This document shows positions 54,638 to 63,605 of a stretch of DNA of 64,000 bases, piece after piece. Location: assembly GCA_048268105.1 (NCBI GenBank), contig JBLWWH010000004.1, positions 115,096 through 179,095 of the forward strand. Reading direction: 5' to 3'. The number at the start of each line of letters is the position of its first letter. The stretch's first letter is position 1. The notes under the pieces were generated by a model. That model saw only the letters and a program-made list of their open reading frames with translations. It did not search any database and was not told the DNA's origin. The position numbers and the translations under genes are program-made. This DNA is from Profundicola sp048268105 (GTDB lineage: Bacteria; Bacteroidota; Bacteroidia; Flavobacteriales; Weeksellaceae).

Positions 54638-55386
54638 CTCTCTCTTCCAGTGTAGAAGTTAAAATCTTTAATCACCGTTGCGATAAATTCAATATCCTGA
54701 ATTTCAGGTCGTTGATCTGGAATGTTCGTAATTTCTCTAATTTTCTGGGCCAACTTGCTAATTACTTGATATTCTTTTTTTCGAATGGCCATTTGATAGT
54801 TGGTTTTAATGATTTGCATATCACGATCGGATAAAGACAATACTTGTTGAAATCTGGGTTGATGAGATTGATCTAAGTCTTCGATAATAGTGTGGTTTAT
54901 GCCCACATTGCTTTTAAGAGAAATCACTGCGGTTCCACTGGCCATACCACCTAATCTTTGATTGTGAGGGGAGAAAATCATGCTCATTAATCCAACAAAT
55001 CCAGTGCTCAAGAAAACATCGACTAACCTAAAAAACCAACGAATAAGATAATCGCTGAACTTCGCTTGGTAACCATCTTTTTTAACCACTTTAATTTTAA
55101 CTAATTTCTTACCAGGTGTTTGGCCTTCCATCAAACTTTCGAAAACCAAAGTATATATTTCAACAGGTAAAAGAATGATGCCGAAGAATGCTATAACAGA
55201 CCAGTTGTCCCATCCTCTAATTACGTTATCCAGCGGCAAAACATAATTAAAGATGAAAAATAAAAATATTAGATAGCTAATTTTAACTATCCAATCGATG
55301 ATAAAAGCAAGCATACGATCACCCAGACTAGCTACGCTAAAATCTAAATTTACATTTTGTGAGGTATTTATTGCAATTACATTCAT
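54634..55386 (-). CDS. RDD-family membrane protein
   Basis: 250 residues. The RDD motif region is LGDRMLAFIIDWIVKI (about 20-35), followed by membrane helices at about 30-50, 60-80 and 115-140 and TPGKKLVKIKVVKKDGYQAKFSDYLIRWFFRL, the conserved core. The C-terminal ~100 residues are soluble. Family members are suspected ion transporters. It is divergent from the SpoIIM-like gene of the MoxR cluster. Confidence 0.85.
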   Translation of the reverse strand: MNVIAINTSQNVNLDFSVASLGDRMLAFIIDWIVKISYLIFLFFIFNYVLPLDNVIRGWDNWSVIAFFGIILLPVEIYTLVFESLMEGQTPGKKLVKIKVVKKDGYQAKFSDYLIRWFFRLVDVFLSTGFVGLMSMIFSPHNQRLGGMASGTAVISLKSNVGINHTIIEDLDQSHQPRFQQVLSLSDRDMQIIKTNYQMAIRKKEYQVISKLAQKIREITNIPDQRPEIQDIEFIATVIKDFNFYTGRES

Positions 55387-55409
55387 ATTTTAAATTAAAT
55401 TAGCGAGGT

Positions 55410-56384
55410 ATGCGTGAGGTTGCTTTCATAAAACAAAATAAAGAAAAATGGTTGGGAATCGAGGAGGTTATTACTGGAAAATCTAAAAAAGATCCAGATG
55501 AGTTATCTTCTCTTTATATCAATCTTATCAACGATCTCTCTTTCGCACAAACATATTACCCCAAAAGTAAAACAAAGATATATCTTAATCATTTAGCGAC
55601 TTCGATTTATCAGAAAATTTACAAGACCAAAAGAACGGAATCTAATCGGATTGTAGAATTCTTTAAAACAGAAGTTCCCTTAATCGCCTATGAATATAGG
55701 AAGTTTCTGTGGTTTGCATTTGCAGTTTTTACTTTTTTTGTTGGAATTGGTGTCATTTCAACGCATTATGATGAAGATTTTGTTAGCTTAATTCTTGGGG
55801 ATGATTATGTTTTTATGACCGAGCAAAACATTGAAGATGGAAATCCGATTGCGGTTTACGAAGGAGGTTCGACCTGGGGCTCGGCCATTGGAATCATTAA
55901 AAACAATGTTATGGTAGGTGCTAAGCTTTATATTTATGGCATCTTTGGTGGAATAGGAACTTTATTGGTTTTAATGTACAATAGCATCATGTTAGGTAGT
56001 TTTCAATACATGTTTCAGCAACAAGAGGTTTTGGGAACCAGTATGCGTGGAATTTGGATACATGGAGCTTTTGAAATCTTTGGTATGGTGATAGAAGCCA
56101 TGGCGGGATTTATATTGGGAGCTTCAATTTTGTTTCCTAAGACTTATTCACGCTTTAATTCGTTTAAAATAGGTTTTAAAAAGTCCTTCAAAATATTTCT
56201 TAGTGTTTTTCCCTTTACGGTGATTGCAGGTATTTTAGAAGGCTTTGTTACACGACATGCCCTTGATATGCCTTTAATTCTAAATTTAATAATCATCTTC
56301 GGAACCTTGGGATTCATTTTCTATTACTATGTTATTTATCCTATTCGTGTTCATAAAAAATTAAAAGCCCATGCAGTTTTATAA
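55410..56384 (+). CDS. Stage II sporulation protein M-like membrane protein
   Basis: 324 residues. An N-terminal cytoplasmic helical domain (about 1-100) is followed by four or five membrane helices. SVMVGAKLYIYGIFGGIGTLL, GSFQYMFQQQEVLG and WIHGAFEIFGMVIEAMAGF form the SpoIIM/DUF95 core. In non-sporulating Bacteroidota this family travels with RDD, MoxR and DUF58 genes. It overlaps the next gene by 14 bases. Confidence 0.85.
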   Translation: MREVAFIKQNKEKWLGIEEVITGKSKKDPDELSSLYINLINDLSFAQTYYPKSKTKIYLNHLATSIYQKIYKTKRTESNRIVEFFKTEVPLIAYEYRKFLWFAFAVFTFFVGIGVISTHYDEDFVSLILGDDYVFMTEQNIEDGNPIAVYEGGSTWGSAIGIIKNNVMVGAKLYIYGIFGGIGTLLVLMYNSIMLGSFQYMFQQQEVLGTSMRGIWIHGAFEIFGMVIEAMAGFILGASILFPKTYSRFNSFKIGFKKSFKIFLSVFPFTVIAGILEGFVTRHALDMPLILNLIIIFGTLGFIFYYYVIYPIRVHKKLKAHAVL

Positions 56385-57309
56385 AAATAGAGATTTTGGA
56401 GAATTAATTTCGGCCACTTTTGATTTCGTTAAGCTATACGGTAGAGATTATTTCAAAAAATACATTATTCTAAATGGCTTGATAATCATTTTATTAATGG
56501 TTGTTGTTTTTATCGGCTATGGTGAGTTTTTTAGCCAGATGTTTGGTGGTAATTTAGGTGGAGAACAGTTTTTCTTTGAGGATTATTTCGCTGAAAACAC
56601 AAGCGTTTTTATCTTAGTAAGTATTATAACATTTATCATTTTTGTTTTGCTAAGCATGGTTTCCTATTCGTTCCCGGTTCTGTATATGAAAAGAGTTGCA
56701 GAAAATGGAGTAAATCAGGTTTCAATAGATGAAATGACAGCAGATTTAAAAAGTGTGATTCCTAAGTTTTTAACTTTCTTCCTAGGAATGCTTTTCATTT
56801 TTATGCCGTTCATGCTGATTATTTTCAGTATTTCAATTGCTTTAATGTTCATTTTAATAGGATTTCTTTTAATGTTTTTGCTAGTTCCGGCAGTGATGAA
56901 CATCATCAACTTTGCATTTTTTCATCATTATCATACAGACGAGGGCTTTTTTAAATCCTTTCAATATGCGATGCGTAACACCACAACTAGTAAAAGTTTT
57001 TGGAAATACTGGGGTTCGTTGGCCATCATGTATATTTTAATTCAAGTAATCACTTCAATTTTTAGCTTTGTGCCTATGGTGGTTCTGGGTGGTGCAGGAT
57101 TCCTCCAACCGACAGATGTTGCCGAGAATAGTGAAATGTTATTAGGTATTTTTGTTATTTCTATATATTCTCTTTCGATTGTAGCTTCATTGATATTAAC
57201 TAATTTGCTATACATCAATACTGGATTTATGTATTACGATTCAAGAAAGGATTTACATAGAGATATGCAATTTTCAGAAATAGATAGTTTAGGAACAAGT
57301 GAAATTTAA
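56371..57309 (+). CDS. Multi-pass membrane protein of the MoxR cluster, unknown
   Basis: 312 residues with six or so membrane helices (about 25-48, 70-98, 128-160, 150-185, 212-240, 260-285). No enzymatic motif. It is similar in layout to the glycerophosphodiesterase-membrane-domain or DUF4013-type proteins that follow SpoIIM in flavobacteria. Overlaps on both sides (14 and 11 bases) show a tightly coupled operon. Confidence 0.7.
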   Translation: MQFYKNRDFGELISATFDFVKLYGRDYFKKYIILNGLIIILLMVVVFIGYGEFFSQMFGGNLGGEQFFFEDYFAENTSVFILVSIITFIIFVLLSMVSYSFPVLYMKRVAENGVNQVSIDEMTADLKSVIPKFLTFFLGMLFIFMPFMLIIFSISIALMFILIGFLLMFLLVPAVMNIINFAFFHHYHTDEGFFKSFQYAMRNTTTSKSFWKYWGSLAIMYILIQVITSIFSFVPMVVLGGAGFLQPTDVAENSEMLLGIFVISIYSLSIVASLILTNLLYINTGFMYYDSRKDLHRDMQFSEIDSLGTSEI

Positions 57310-58099
57310 ATTATTCCTAAATATCATTTTTATAAGTGTTTTTAGCTTAACACAAACACATGATGCGCCTGATGATCAAGTTTCGCCTTATGTGGTAGAT
57401 GCGGTAAGTGAAAATGAACCTTCTACAACAAGAGAGCGCTTAAAACAGGCAGAATATTTCTTAGATGAAAATATAAGTCTACGTAGTTTTGAAGATGGAT
57501 TTCAAGAGAAATATACTTCTGCTGATTATGATTATACGCGCACGAAACCAAAAGTTTCGCTTTGGGATAAAATTAAAGATTGGTTAACGAGATTTTTTTC
57601 TAAATTCTTGGTTGATACAGATGTTTCTGCCATCAATAATATAACTGTTTGGGTTATGCGTATCCTGGCTATAGGAGTGGTAGGGCTGGTTCTATATTGG
57701 CTATTGAATTATGTGCTAAGGAAAGATGGGAATTGGATTTTTAGCAAGAAAAATCAAGAGATTAATCCAGAGGCAAGAACAATTAAAGAAAATATTCACG
57801 AAATCGATTTGAATGCTCTTATTTCTAAATATGAAGCTGAGAAAGATTATCGTTTTGCGACCAGGTATCAATATCTTAAGCTTCTAAAAATTTTTAATGA
57901 TAAGAAATTACTTACTTGGGATCCAGATAAAACCAACCTAGATTACATTAGAGAATTAAAAGGTTCATCCCATCATACGACTTTCACCCGTCTTACATAT
58001 ATTTTTGATTATGTGTGGTATGGAGATTTTGCCGTTGACGAGCAAACCTACGCCAAATATAAAAATGAGTTTCACAGTTTAATTAAGAACTATGAGTAA
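57299..58099 (+). CDS. DUF4129-domain membrane protein
   Basis: 266 residues from a GTG overlapping the upstream gene. Signal peptide (LNIIFISVFSLTQT), an exported region with SLRSFEDGFQEKYTSADYDY, one membrane helix (about 120-140; VMRILAIGVVGLVLYWLLNYV), and a cytoplasmic DUF4129-type domain with RFATRYQYLKLLKIFNDKKL, TWDPDKTNLDYIRELKG and FTRLTYIFDYVWYGDFAVDE. It overlaps the DUF4350 gene by 8 bases. Confidence 0.82.
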   Translation: MKFKLFLNIIFISVFSLTQTHDAPDDQVSPYVVDAVSENEPSTTRERLKQAEYFLDENISLRSFEDGFQEKYTSADYDYTRTKPKVSLWDKIKDWLTRFFSKFLVDTDVSAINNITVWVMRILAIGVVGLVLYWLLNYVLRKDGNWIFSKKNQEINPEARTIKENIHEIDLNALISKYEAEKDYRFATRYQYLKLLKIFNDKKLLTWDPDKTNLDYIRELKGSSHHTTFTRLTYIFDYVWYGDFAVDEQTYAKYKNEFHSLIKNYE

Positions 58100-59255
58100 A
58101 TCCATCAGAATATATTTGGTCCTTTTAGGCATCGTTATTTTGGTTTTAGCCCTATTACAACTGAATAAAACTGAAATAATCGATTGGCGAAAAAGTTTTG
58201 AGATCGATAGTAAATCGCCCTTTGGAATTTTTATTTTTAATGAAGAGGTTGATGACTTACTAGATTATAAAGTAGAACGCATCAACGAAACACCGTATGA
58301 ATATTTCTCCAATGAGGAGATTTCTGAACCATTGAACATACTGCTTATTACACGCTATGTAACCGAACAAGGATGGAAAAAGATTTTGGAGAGAGTGCAT
58401 CAAGGAGATAATGTCTTTGTTATTGATTATGATATGAATCCAATTGTGATGGATACGCTGAATTTTAGCTTAGAAAACACTTTGTATCAATATCATAATA
58501 ACTTAAAACTAACCGACACGAAATTTAGGAATAATTCCATCGATATCGAAGAGTATCCAGGAAATATTGGGATTGGAAAATATGACCCCAATACAACAAA
58601 AATTCTAGGGACGAGCATAGGTAGAAATGAAGATGATGTGGCTGTTTTTATAGAAGTAGAATTTGGAGCAGGGAAGCTATACCTTCATACGGAGCCAATG
58701 ATGTTGAGCAATTTTTATATGTTGAAGGCAGATGATTATAAATATACTGAAAAGGTGTTTTCATATCTACCCGATAGAAAAACGCTTTGGTTTCAGCATA
58801 CGCCAGGTATAGAAAGTTCTTCCGTCTTAAGGTTTATTCTTGATCAAAAGCCATTGCGATATGCTTGGTATTTAAGTTTATTCAGTTTATTTTTATTTGT
58901 AATTTTCCATGCCAAACGAAGACAGCGTGTCGTTCCTATTATGGAACCACTTAGAAATACCTCGGCAGAATTTGTAAAAACCATCGGAAATCTCTATTTA
59001 CAAGAGGGAAACAACAAAGATATGGCACACAAAAAAGCAGTTTATTTCTTAAACAGAGTTAGAACCGAATTGCTGATAGATACCACTAAATTAGATAAAA
59101 CCTTTAGCCATAGATTACAATTAAAGACGGGAGCTAAACAAGATAAGATAGATAGGATGCTGGTGCTACTAGAAAAAGCATTACACGAACATGCGCCTGT
59201 ACAACAGGAGGAATTAATCGAGTTAAATCAACTCATAGATGAAATTTACCAATAA
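58092..59255 (+). CDS. DUF4350-domain protein
   Basis: 387 residues. Membrane helix 1 (about 5-24), an exported domain (about 25-255) with SPFGIFIFNEEVDDLL and NVFVIDYDMNP resembling a DUF4350 / GATase-like fold, a second membrane helix (about 258-278; WYLSLFSLFLFVIF) and a cytoplasmic helical tail (SAEFVKTIGNLYLQEGN). The set DUF4129-DUF4350-MoxR-DUF58 is widely conserved in Bacteroidota; its function is unsettled. Confidence 0.82.
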   Translation: MSKSIRIYLVLLGIVILVLALLQLNKTEIIDWRKSFEIDSKSPFGIFIFNEEVDDLLDYKVERINETPYEYFSNEEISEPLNILLITRYVTEQGWKKILERVHQGDNVFVIDYDMNPIVMDTLNFSLENTLYQYHNNLKLTDTKFRNNSIDIEEYPGNIGIGKYDPNTTKILGTSIGRNEDDVAVFIEVEFGAGKLYLHTEPMMLSNFYMLKADDYKYTEKVFSYLPDRKTLWFQHTPGIESSSVLRFILDQKPLRYAWYLSLFSLFLFVIFHAKRRQRVVPIMEPLRNTSAEFVKTIGNLYLQEGNNKDMAHKKAVYFLNRVRTELLIDTTKLDKTFSHRLQLKTGAKQDKIDRMLVLLEKALHEHAPVQQEELIELNQLIDEIYQ

Positions 59256-59284
59256 TTAAAAGTTTAAAAATATAAATCAACCTT

Positions 59285-60271
59285 ATGGAAGATCAATTAC
59301 AACCCGAATTTCAATCTCGATTAGACTTAAGTCAATTGAGAGAAAATATACAGAAAATTAAAGATGAAATTAAGAAAGTAATCGTTGGTCAAGAAGAAAT
59401 GCTAGACCATTTATTGGTGGCATTGCTTTCTAATGGACATGTGCTGATAGAAGGTGTTCCAGGGGTTGCCAAAACCATTACGGCCAAGATTTTAGCCAAA
59501 ACGGTCGATGTAGATTTTAGCAGGATTCAGTTTACACCAGATTTAATGCCGAGCGATATTCTAGGGACCTCTGTCTTTAACATGAAAACCACGGATTTCG
59601 AGTTTAAAAAAGGACCTATTTTCTCTAATTTTATCTTAATCGACGAAATCAACCGTTCGCCAGCCAAAACTCAAGCAGCTTTGTTTGAAGTGATGGAAGA
59701 GCGCCAAATTTCTATGGACAACGAAGTTTATGGAATGGAAGAGCCTTTCCTCGTGGTGGCAACACAAAACCCAATAGAGCAGGAAGGGACTTATCGATTG
59801 CCAGAAGCACAACTAGATCGATTTTTGTTTAAAATTAATGTCGATTATCCAACTCCTGAAGAAGAAATTGAAATTATTAAAAAACAACATATCTCTAGAA
59901 CAGATGATAAGACCGATGTAATAAAGCCTGTATTGACCGCTAGTGACTTAAAGCATTATCAAGGCTTGATTAAAGATATTGTGGTCGAAGATAATTTGTT
60001 GCAATACATTGCGCATATTGTTGTAAATACAAGAGAAAATCAGTTTTTGTACTTAGGTGCATCTCCTAGAGCATCTTTAGCTTTATTGATTGCGTCTAAG
60101 GGTTTTGCGGCAATTTCGGGGAGAGATTTTGTGACGCCAGAAGATATTAAAATGGCTGCAACAGCTGTTCTGAGGCATAGAATCATGGTCTCACCAGAAA
60201 GAGAGATGGAAGGATTAACGGCAGAAGAAATCATAAAACAAATTCTTGAATCAATTGAGATTCCAAGGTAG
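59285..60271 (+). CDS. MoxR-family AAA ATPase
   Basis: 328 residues. Walker A GVPGVAKT (about 57-64), Walker B FILIDEINRSPAKTQ (about 118-131), sensor 1 VVATQNPIEQEGTYRLPEAQ with the arginine-finger region LDRFLF. MoxR ATPases act as chaperones for von Willebrand-type or DUF58 partners, and the DUF58 gene follows after 18 bases. Confidence 0.94.
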   Translation: MEDQLQPEFQSRLDLSQLRENIQKIKDEIKKVIVGQEEMLDHLLVALLSNGHVLIEGVPGVAKTITAKILAKTVDVDFSRIQFTPDLMPSDILGTSVFNMKTTDFEFKKGPIFSNFILIDEINRSPAKTQAALFEVMEERQISMDNEVYGMEEPFLVVATQNPIEQEGTYRLPEAQLDRFLFKINVDYPTPEEEIEIIKKQHISRTDDKTDVIKPVLTASDLKHYQGLIKDIVVEDNLLQYIAHIVVNTRENQFLYLGASPRASLALLIASKGFAAISGRDFVTPEDIKMAATAVLRHRIMVSPEREMEGLTAEEIIKQILESIEIPR

Positions 60272-60289
60272 AAATTAGCATTAGCCAAC

Positions 60290-61636
60290 ATGGGGAGAAT
60301 GAAAAAATTATTTAAACAAATATATCTAGGAAATCGCCTGTTTTTCGCTTTAGGAGTGATCTGCCTAATTTATATTTTGGCATTTTTCTTCCCTTTTATG
60401 ATCTGGGTAGCGCATATTTCTTTAACCTTAGTTGCCATTGTATTTGTTGTAGATGTTTTAATGTTGTTTAGAAAAAAAGAAGGCATTGTTAGTCAGCGTA
60501 TTTTGCCCGAAAAACTTTCTAATGGAGACAAAAATCAAGTTAAAATTGATATTAAAAATAACTTTGATTTTGATGTGGAAGTTTCGGTGATAGATGAGGT
60601 TCCTTTTCAATTTCAACTTAGAAATTTTGAAATTATAAAAAAGCTCAGCAAAGGTGAAAATAAATATTTTGAATATGCATTAAACCCTAAAAAAAGGGGA
60701 GAATACACTTTTGGAAGTTTAAACGTATTTGCGACTTCTCCTATTGGTTTTGTGAGGCGTAGATTTATCTTTAATAAAGATAAAATGATTCCCTCTTATC
60801 CGTCTTTTATTCACTTACCAAAATATGAAATAATGGCTCTTCAGAATGAATTTTTGATGGGTGGAATCAAGAAAATTCGTCGCATTGGGCACACCATAGA
60901 ATTTGAGCAAATCAAGGATTATGTAATTGGCGACGATATTAGAAATATTAACTGGAAAGCTACTGGAAAGCGCGGTCAGTTGATGGTAAATCAATATCAA
61001 GAAGAAAAATCTCAGCGAATTTACATGCTCATAGACAAAGGTCGAACCATGAAAATGCCTTTTGATGAGCTTTCCTTATTGGATTATGCTATCAATGCGA
61101 GTATGGCTTTGTCGCATATTGTATTGAAGAAAAAAGACCATGCAGGAGTTATGACTTTTTCAAGAAAAGTAGAAAATGTATTAGCTGCTGATGGCAAGCC
61201 AGGGCAGTTAAAAAAAGTCGCTGAAACTTTATACAACATAGACACTAACTTTGATGAATCTGATTTTTCTCGTTTATATACCGATTTAAAATACAAAGTC
61301 AACCGAAGAAGTTTAATGATTTTGTTCAGTAATTTTGAAACCTTAGATGCCTTACAGAGACAATTGAAATATCTGAGAGGAATTGCTCGAAATCATTTGC
61401 TGATTGTAGTTTTCTTTAAAAATCCTGAAATAATGAAAATCAGTCGTGGTGGAAATCGGGAATCTATGCAAGAGGTGTATGATCAAATTATAGCAGAAAA
61501 ATTTGAATATGAGAAAAAATTAATTCGTCAGGAATTACAGAAATATGGCATTCAATCGGTTTATACTTTACCAGAGAATCTAAGTATTTCTGTCATAAAT
61601 AAATACTTGGAAATCAAAGCAAGAGGAGTTTTGTAA
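60290..61636 (+). CDS. DUF58 protein (vWA-like MoxR partner)
   Basis: 448 residues. Two membrane helices at about 18-55, an exported beta domain (about 70-170), then the DUF58 core EFEQIKDYVIGDDIRNINWKA, TGKRGQLMVNQYQEEKSQ and a vWA-like fold starting IYMLIDKGRTMKMPF (DxGxxM in place of the classical MIDAS DxSxS). ATG at 60290 or 60299. It ends the operon; no terminator is obvious. The following 61637-61909 holds no gene I can support. Confidence 0.88.
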   Translation: MGRMKKLFKQIYLGNRLFFALGVICLIYILAFFFPFMIWVAHISLTLVAIVFVVDVLMLFRKKEGIVSQRILPEKLSNGDKNQVKIDIKNNFDFDVEVSVIDEVPFQFQLRNFEIIKKLSKGENKYFEYALNPKKRGEYTFGSLNVFATSPIGFVRRRFIFNKDKMIPSYPSFIHLPKYEIMALQNEFLMGGIKKIRRIGHTIEFEQIKDYVIGDDIRNINWKATGKRGQLMVNQYQEEKSQRIYMLIDKGRTMKMPFDELSLLDYAINASMALSHIVLKKKDHAGVMTFSRKVENVLAADGKPGQLKKVAETLYNIDTNFDESDFSRLYTDLKYKVNRRSLMILFSNFETLDALQRQLKYLRGIARNHLLIVVFFKNPEIMKISRGGNRESMQEVYDQIIAEKFEYEKKLIRQELQKYGIQSVYTLPENLSISVINKYLEIKARGVL

Positions 61637-61909
61637 CGTGAAGAGTGAATATCGTGTCAACCATATATATGAATGGACAGTATGTATATGCTCCTTATCT
61701 GCATTAAAGATGGTTTGATTTTGCGCTTGGGCATTATCTCCTGTATTCTGGTGGATGATGTTCGCGGACTTTTCATTATAGAAAGGTTAAGTTAATAGAA
61801 AAATTACAATTCAATGCCTTCAAAAAATTCTGAAAGAGAGATTTCGAGTAAAAAAAAGAAAAGTGAAATAAGGTAGAAGGCTAGATATTATGTTATAGTT
61901 AAAATAAAA

Positions 61910-62158
61910 TCACAAAGATTTGAAAATATCTTCTAAGCTAACATTGAGTGCAAGGGCAATTAGCGCAATGGTGGATATAGTTGGATTTACTTTCCCCGTT
62001 TCTATTTTATAAATATATTGTCTGTCTTTGCCTGTTTTATGCACAATAAAAGTTTGACTAATTCCTTTAGATTTTCGCAAGGACTTTAGTCTATTACCCA
62101 CTTGTACGGGAGTTTTTTGTTTAAGGAGTTCTATGGTGTTTTCTGGAATCATTTCCAT
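61910..62158 (-). CDS. Small XRE-family regulator
   Basis: 82 residues, essentially one helix-turn-helix (LKSLRKSKGISQTFIVHKTG, YIYKIETGKVNPTISTIALI). It is divergent from the leader-peptide gene at 62301 and could control it; only position supports this. Confidence 0.78.
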   Translation of the reverse strand: MEMIPENTIELLKQKTPVQVGNRLKSLRKSKGISQTFIVHKTGKDRQYIYKIETGKVNPTISTIALIALALNVSLEDIFKSL

Positions 62159-62263
62159 AGAAACAAATTTCAGTCTTTTAAAATCACAAACAGTAAACTT
62201 ATATAGAAACTAAAAAGAAGTAATAAAAAATTACATATATTTAGGTAATTGAAATTATACTCT

Positions 62264-62271
62264 TAGATTTG
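62264..62271 (+). promoter_or_regulatory. -7 element TAGATTTG of the peptide precursor
   Basis: An exact TAnnTTTG match about 30 bases before the ATG at 62301, in the region shared with the divergent XRE gene. Confidence 0.5.
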
Positions 62272-62300
62272 AGTATTAATAACAAATAAAAATTATATTT

Positions 62301-62492
62301 ATGAAAAGTTTAGAGAAATTAGAAGTTAAAAAATGTAAGTTAGCTTCTGTAAAAGGAGGCACAACAAATTCATTGTTGGAAGCTGGTTATAGCGAGAATG
62401 AGTATGAAGACCTAAATGGTAATGGTAAATTAGATAAGTATGATATGGAAAATCAAGAACCAATAGTTTTTGTACCCGTACCCAAAAACTAA
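62301..62492 (+). CDS. GG-leader peptide precursor (putative RiPP) with EF-hand-like core
   Basis: 63 residues. The first 20 (MKSLEKLEVKKCKLASVKGG) are a double-glycine leader of the type used by Bacteroidota peptide exporters and maturases. The predicted 43-residue core, from TTNSLLEAG, contains DLNGNGKLDKYD, a 12-residue loop with ligands at EF-hand positions 1, 3, 5, 9 and 12 and Gly at 6, as in dockerins. The core is acidic and ends PIVFVPVPKN. A stub of an ATP-grasp maturase and a second leader gene follow, which fits a graspetide-type locus. Modification and product are unknown. Confidence 0.7.
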   Translation: MKSLEKLEVKKCKLASVKGGTTNSLLEAGYSENEYEDLNGNGKLDKYDMENQEPIVFVPVPKN

Positions 62493-62508
62493 ATTATACA
62501 ATTTTTAT

Positions 62509-62544
62509 ATGCACTCAATAATTCATGTTAATTATTGAGTGCAT
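62509..62544 (+). repeat. Perfect 15-bp inverted repeat after the precursor
   Basis: ATGCACTCAATAATT (62509-62523) and AATTATTGAGTGCAT (62530-62544) with a 6-base loop and no U-tract. Probable attenuator or mRNA-stabilising hairpin separating the precursor from the lipoprotein gene. Confidence 0.7.
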
Positions 62545-62553
62545 CTTAATATT

Positions 62554-63153
62554 ATGAAAATATATATATTAATTATATTAATTTTATCATTATGTAATTG
62601 TAAACCAATTAATAATCTTAAATCGATTGATGATACTGTTCAAAAAAAACAAGATAGTTTAGTTTTCGAGTTATGTCAGATTTTCGGATTAGATCAAGGT
62701 ATTAGAGAATCACCTGGCATGCCAAATAAATGGGATTTCATAAGGCCAATTGATTCTTTGAATTTTAATAGAATAGCGATATTTGTAGAAAAATATGGCT
62801 TTCCAAATGAGAAATTATTGGAAGAAAACTTTAAAAATCATGAATGTGTGGCAATGTCAGCCTATGTAGTGTTGTTGCACAATCCAAAAAGATTGGTGCA
62901 TGAAATTGAATATTTTAAATTATTTTATTCTGAAGTTGAAAAAGGTAACTTACATATGGATAATTTTATTGCTTTTTTAGATAAATATTACTGGGCAAAA
63001 CGTGATTCCTTTGGGAATAGGAAGTTATTATATGGTTCTCAATTCGGAAAACCTTGTTTTAAATACCGTAAGAAGTCTGACTCTGTACGTGCAGAAATTG
63101 GTTTGCCTCCCTTGCATGATTCTATGTTTATTAAATGTAAAGCCAAATTGTGA
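62554..63153 (+). CDS. DUF6624-like lipoprotein
   Basis: 199 residues from the ATG at 62554. The signal ends in LCNC (lipidated Cys). The pattern DQGIRES, then IDSLNFNRIAIFVEKYGFP, ending LDKYYWAKRDSFGNRKLLYGSQFGKP is that of DUF6624-type proteins (DQ-x-R ... N ... GWP ... YGTQ). Function of the family is unknown; several occur near peptide-maturation genes. The stop TGA overlaps the GTG of the next frame. Confidence 0.68.
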   Translation: MKIYILIILILSLCNCKPINNLKSIDDTVQKKQDSLVFELCQIFGLDQGIRESPGMPNKWDFIRPIDSLNFNRIAIFVEKYGFPNEKLLEENFKNHECVAMSAYVVLLHNPKRLVHEIEYFKLFYSEVEKGNLHMDNFIAFLDKYYWAKRDSFGNRKLLYGSQFGKPCFKYRKKSDSVRAEIGLPPLHDSMFIKCKAKL

Positions 63154-63314
63154 TACTTGTATTAACGACGGAAACTGGAGATAATTCTCATTCAAGATTT
63201 ATAGATTGGTTAACTTATTACGACGCTGATTTTCTTATTTTAACTGGTGAATCAATTTTCAAAAATGAAGTTGATTTAAAAAAATTGAATATAAATCAAG
63301 TTAAAAACAAATAA
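63150..63314 (+). pseudogene. N-terminal stub of a graspetide-type ATP-grasp maturase
   Basis: A GTG overlapping the upstream TGA (GTGA) opens 54 codons: VILVLTTETGDNSHSRFIDW, then LTYYDADFLILTGESIFKNE and KKLNINQVKNK before TAA at 63312. This matches the pre-ATP-grasp N-terminus of MvdD/GwsG-like maturases (M-I-L-hydrophobic, D-x-S, WL, F-x-hydrophobic), but the ~270-residue ATP-binding part is missing; the following DNA encodes the next leader peptide. It is therefore a deletion remnant, assuming the fold match is right. Confidence 0.55.
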
Positions 63315-63327
63315 AAATTATATATTC

Positions 63328-63525
63328 ATAAAAAATTTAGAGAAATTATCGAAAAAATCGTTAATAGATGGCGAGTTGTCATTTATTAAGGGGGCAACGG
63401 GTTCAACTGTATTTGAAGAAACAACTGTTGATGAGATTAATTGTCAAGATACTATCATTCATAGAGAAGGTAGAGAAGATCAACTTATTCGATGGGAGGC
63501 AGAACAAGAAGGATTTTTGAAGTAG
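63328..63525 (+). pseudogene. Second leader-peptide gene with ATA in place of ATG
   Basis: From ATA at 63328, 65 codons run to TAG at 63523: (I)KNLEKLSKKSLIDGELSF, IKGATGSTVFEETTVDEINC and a charged tail. The KNLEKL start and the DNA just upstream (ACAAATAAAAATTATAT) match the first precursor at 62301. GG is changed to GA at the cleavage site. No ATG, GTG or TTG start exists between the in-frame stop at 63292 and the leader. The core TTVDE recalls graspetide cores (Thr donors, acidic acceptors). Either ATA is used or the gene is dead. Confidence 0.55.
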
Positions 63526-63551
63526 GAATAATTTCTAGTTTATGAAATTTG

Positions 63552-63586
63552 AGCCAACTTCAATTTGTTGATTTTGGCTTTTTTTG
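63552..63586 (+). terminator. Terminator after the second leader gene
   Basis: AGCCAA / TTGGCT with an inner CAAC/GTTG stem, followed by T7. Confidence 0.7.
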
Positions 63587-63605
63587 ATTATAGAATTGTA
63601 GCAAC

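Noticed and set aside
61637..61909. Possible small genes after the DUF58 gene (for example ATG at 61816, 20 codons)
   Set aside because: Very short, lysine-rich, no promoter match and no similarity I can recognise; the stretch shows nothing else.
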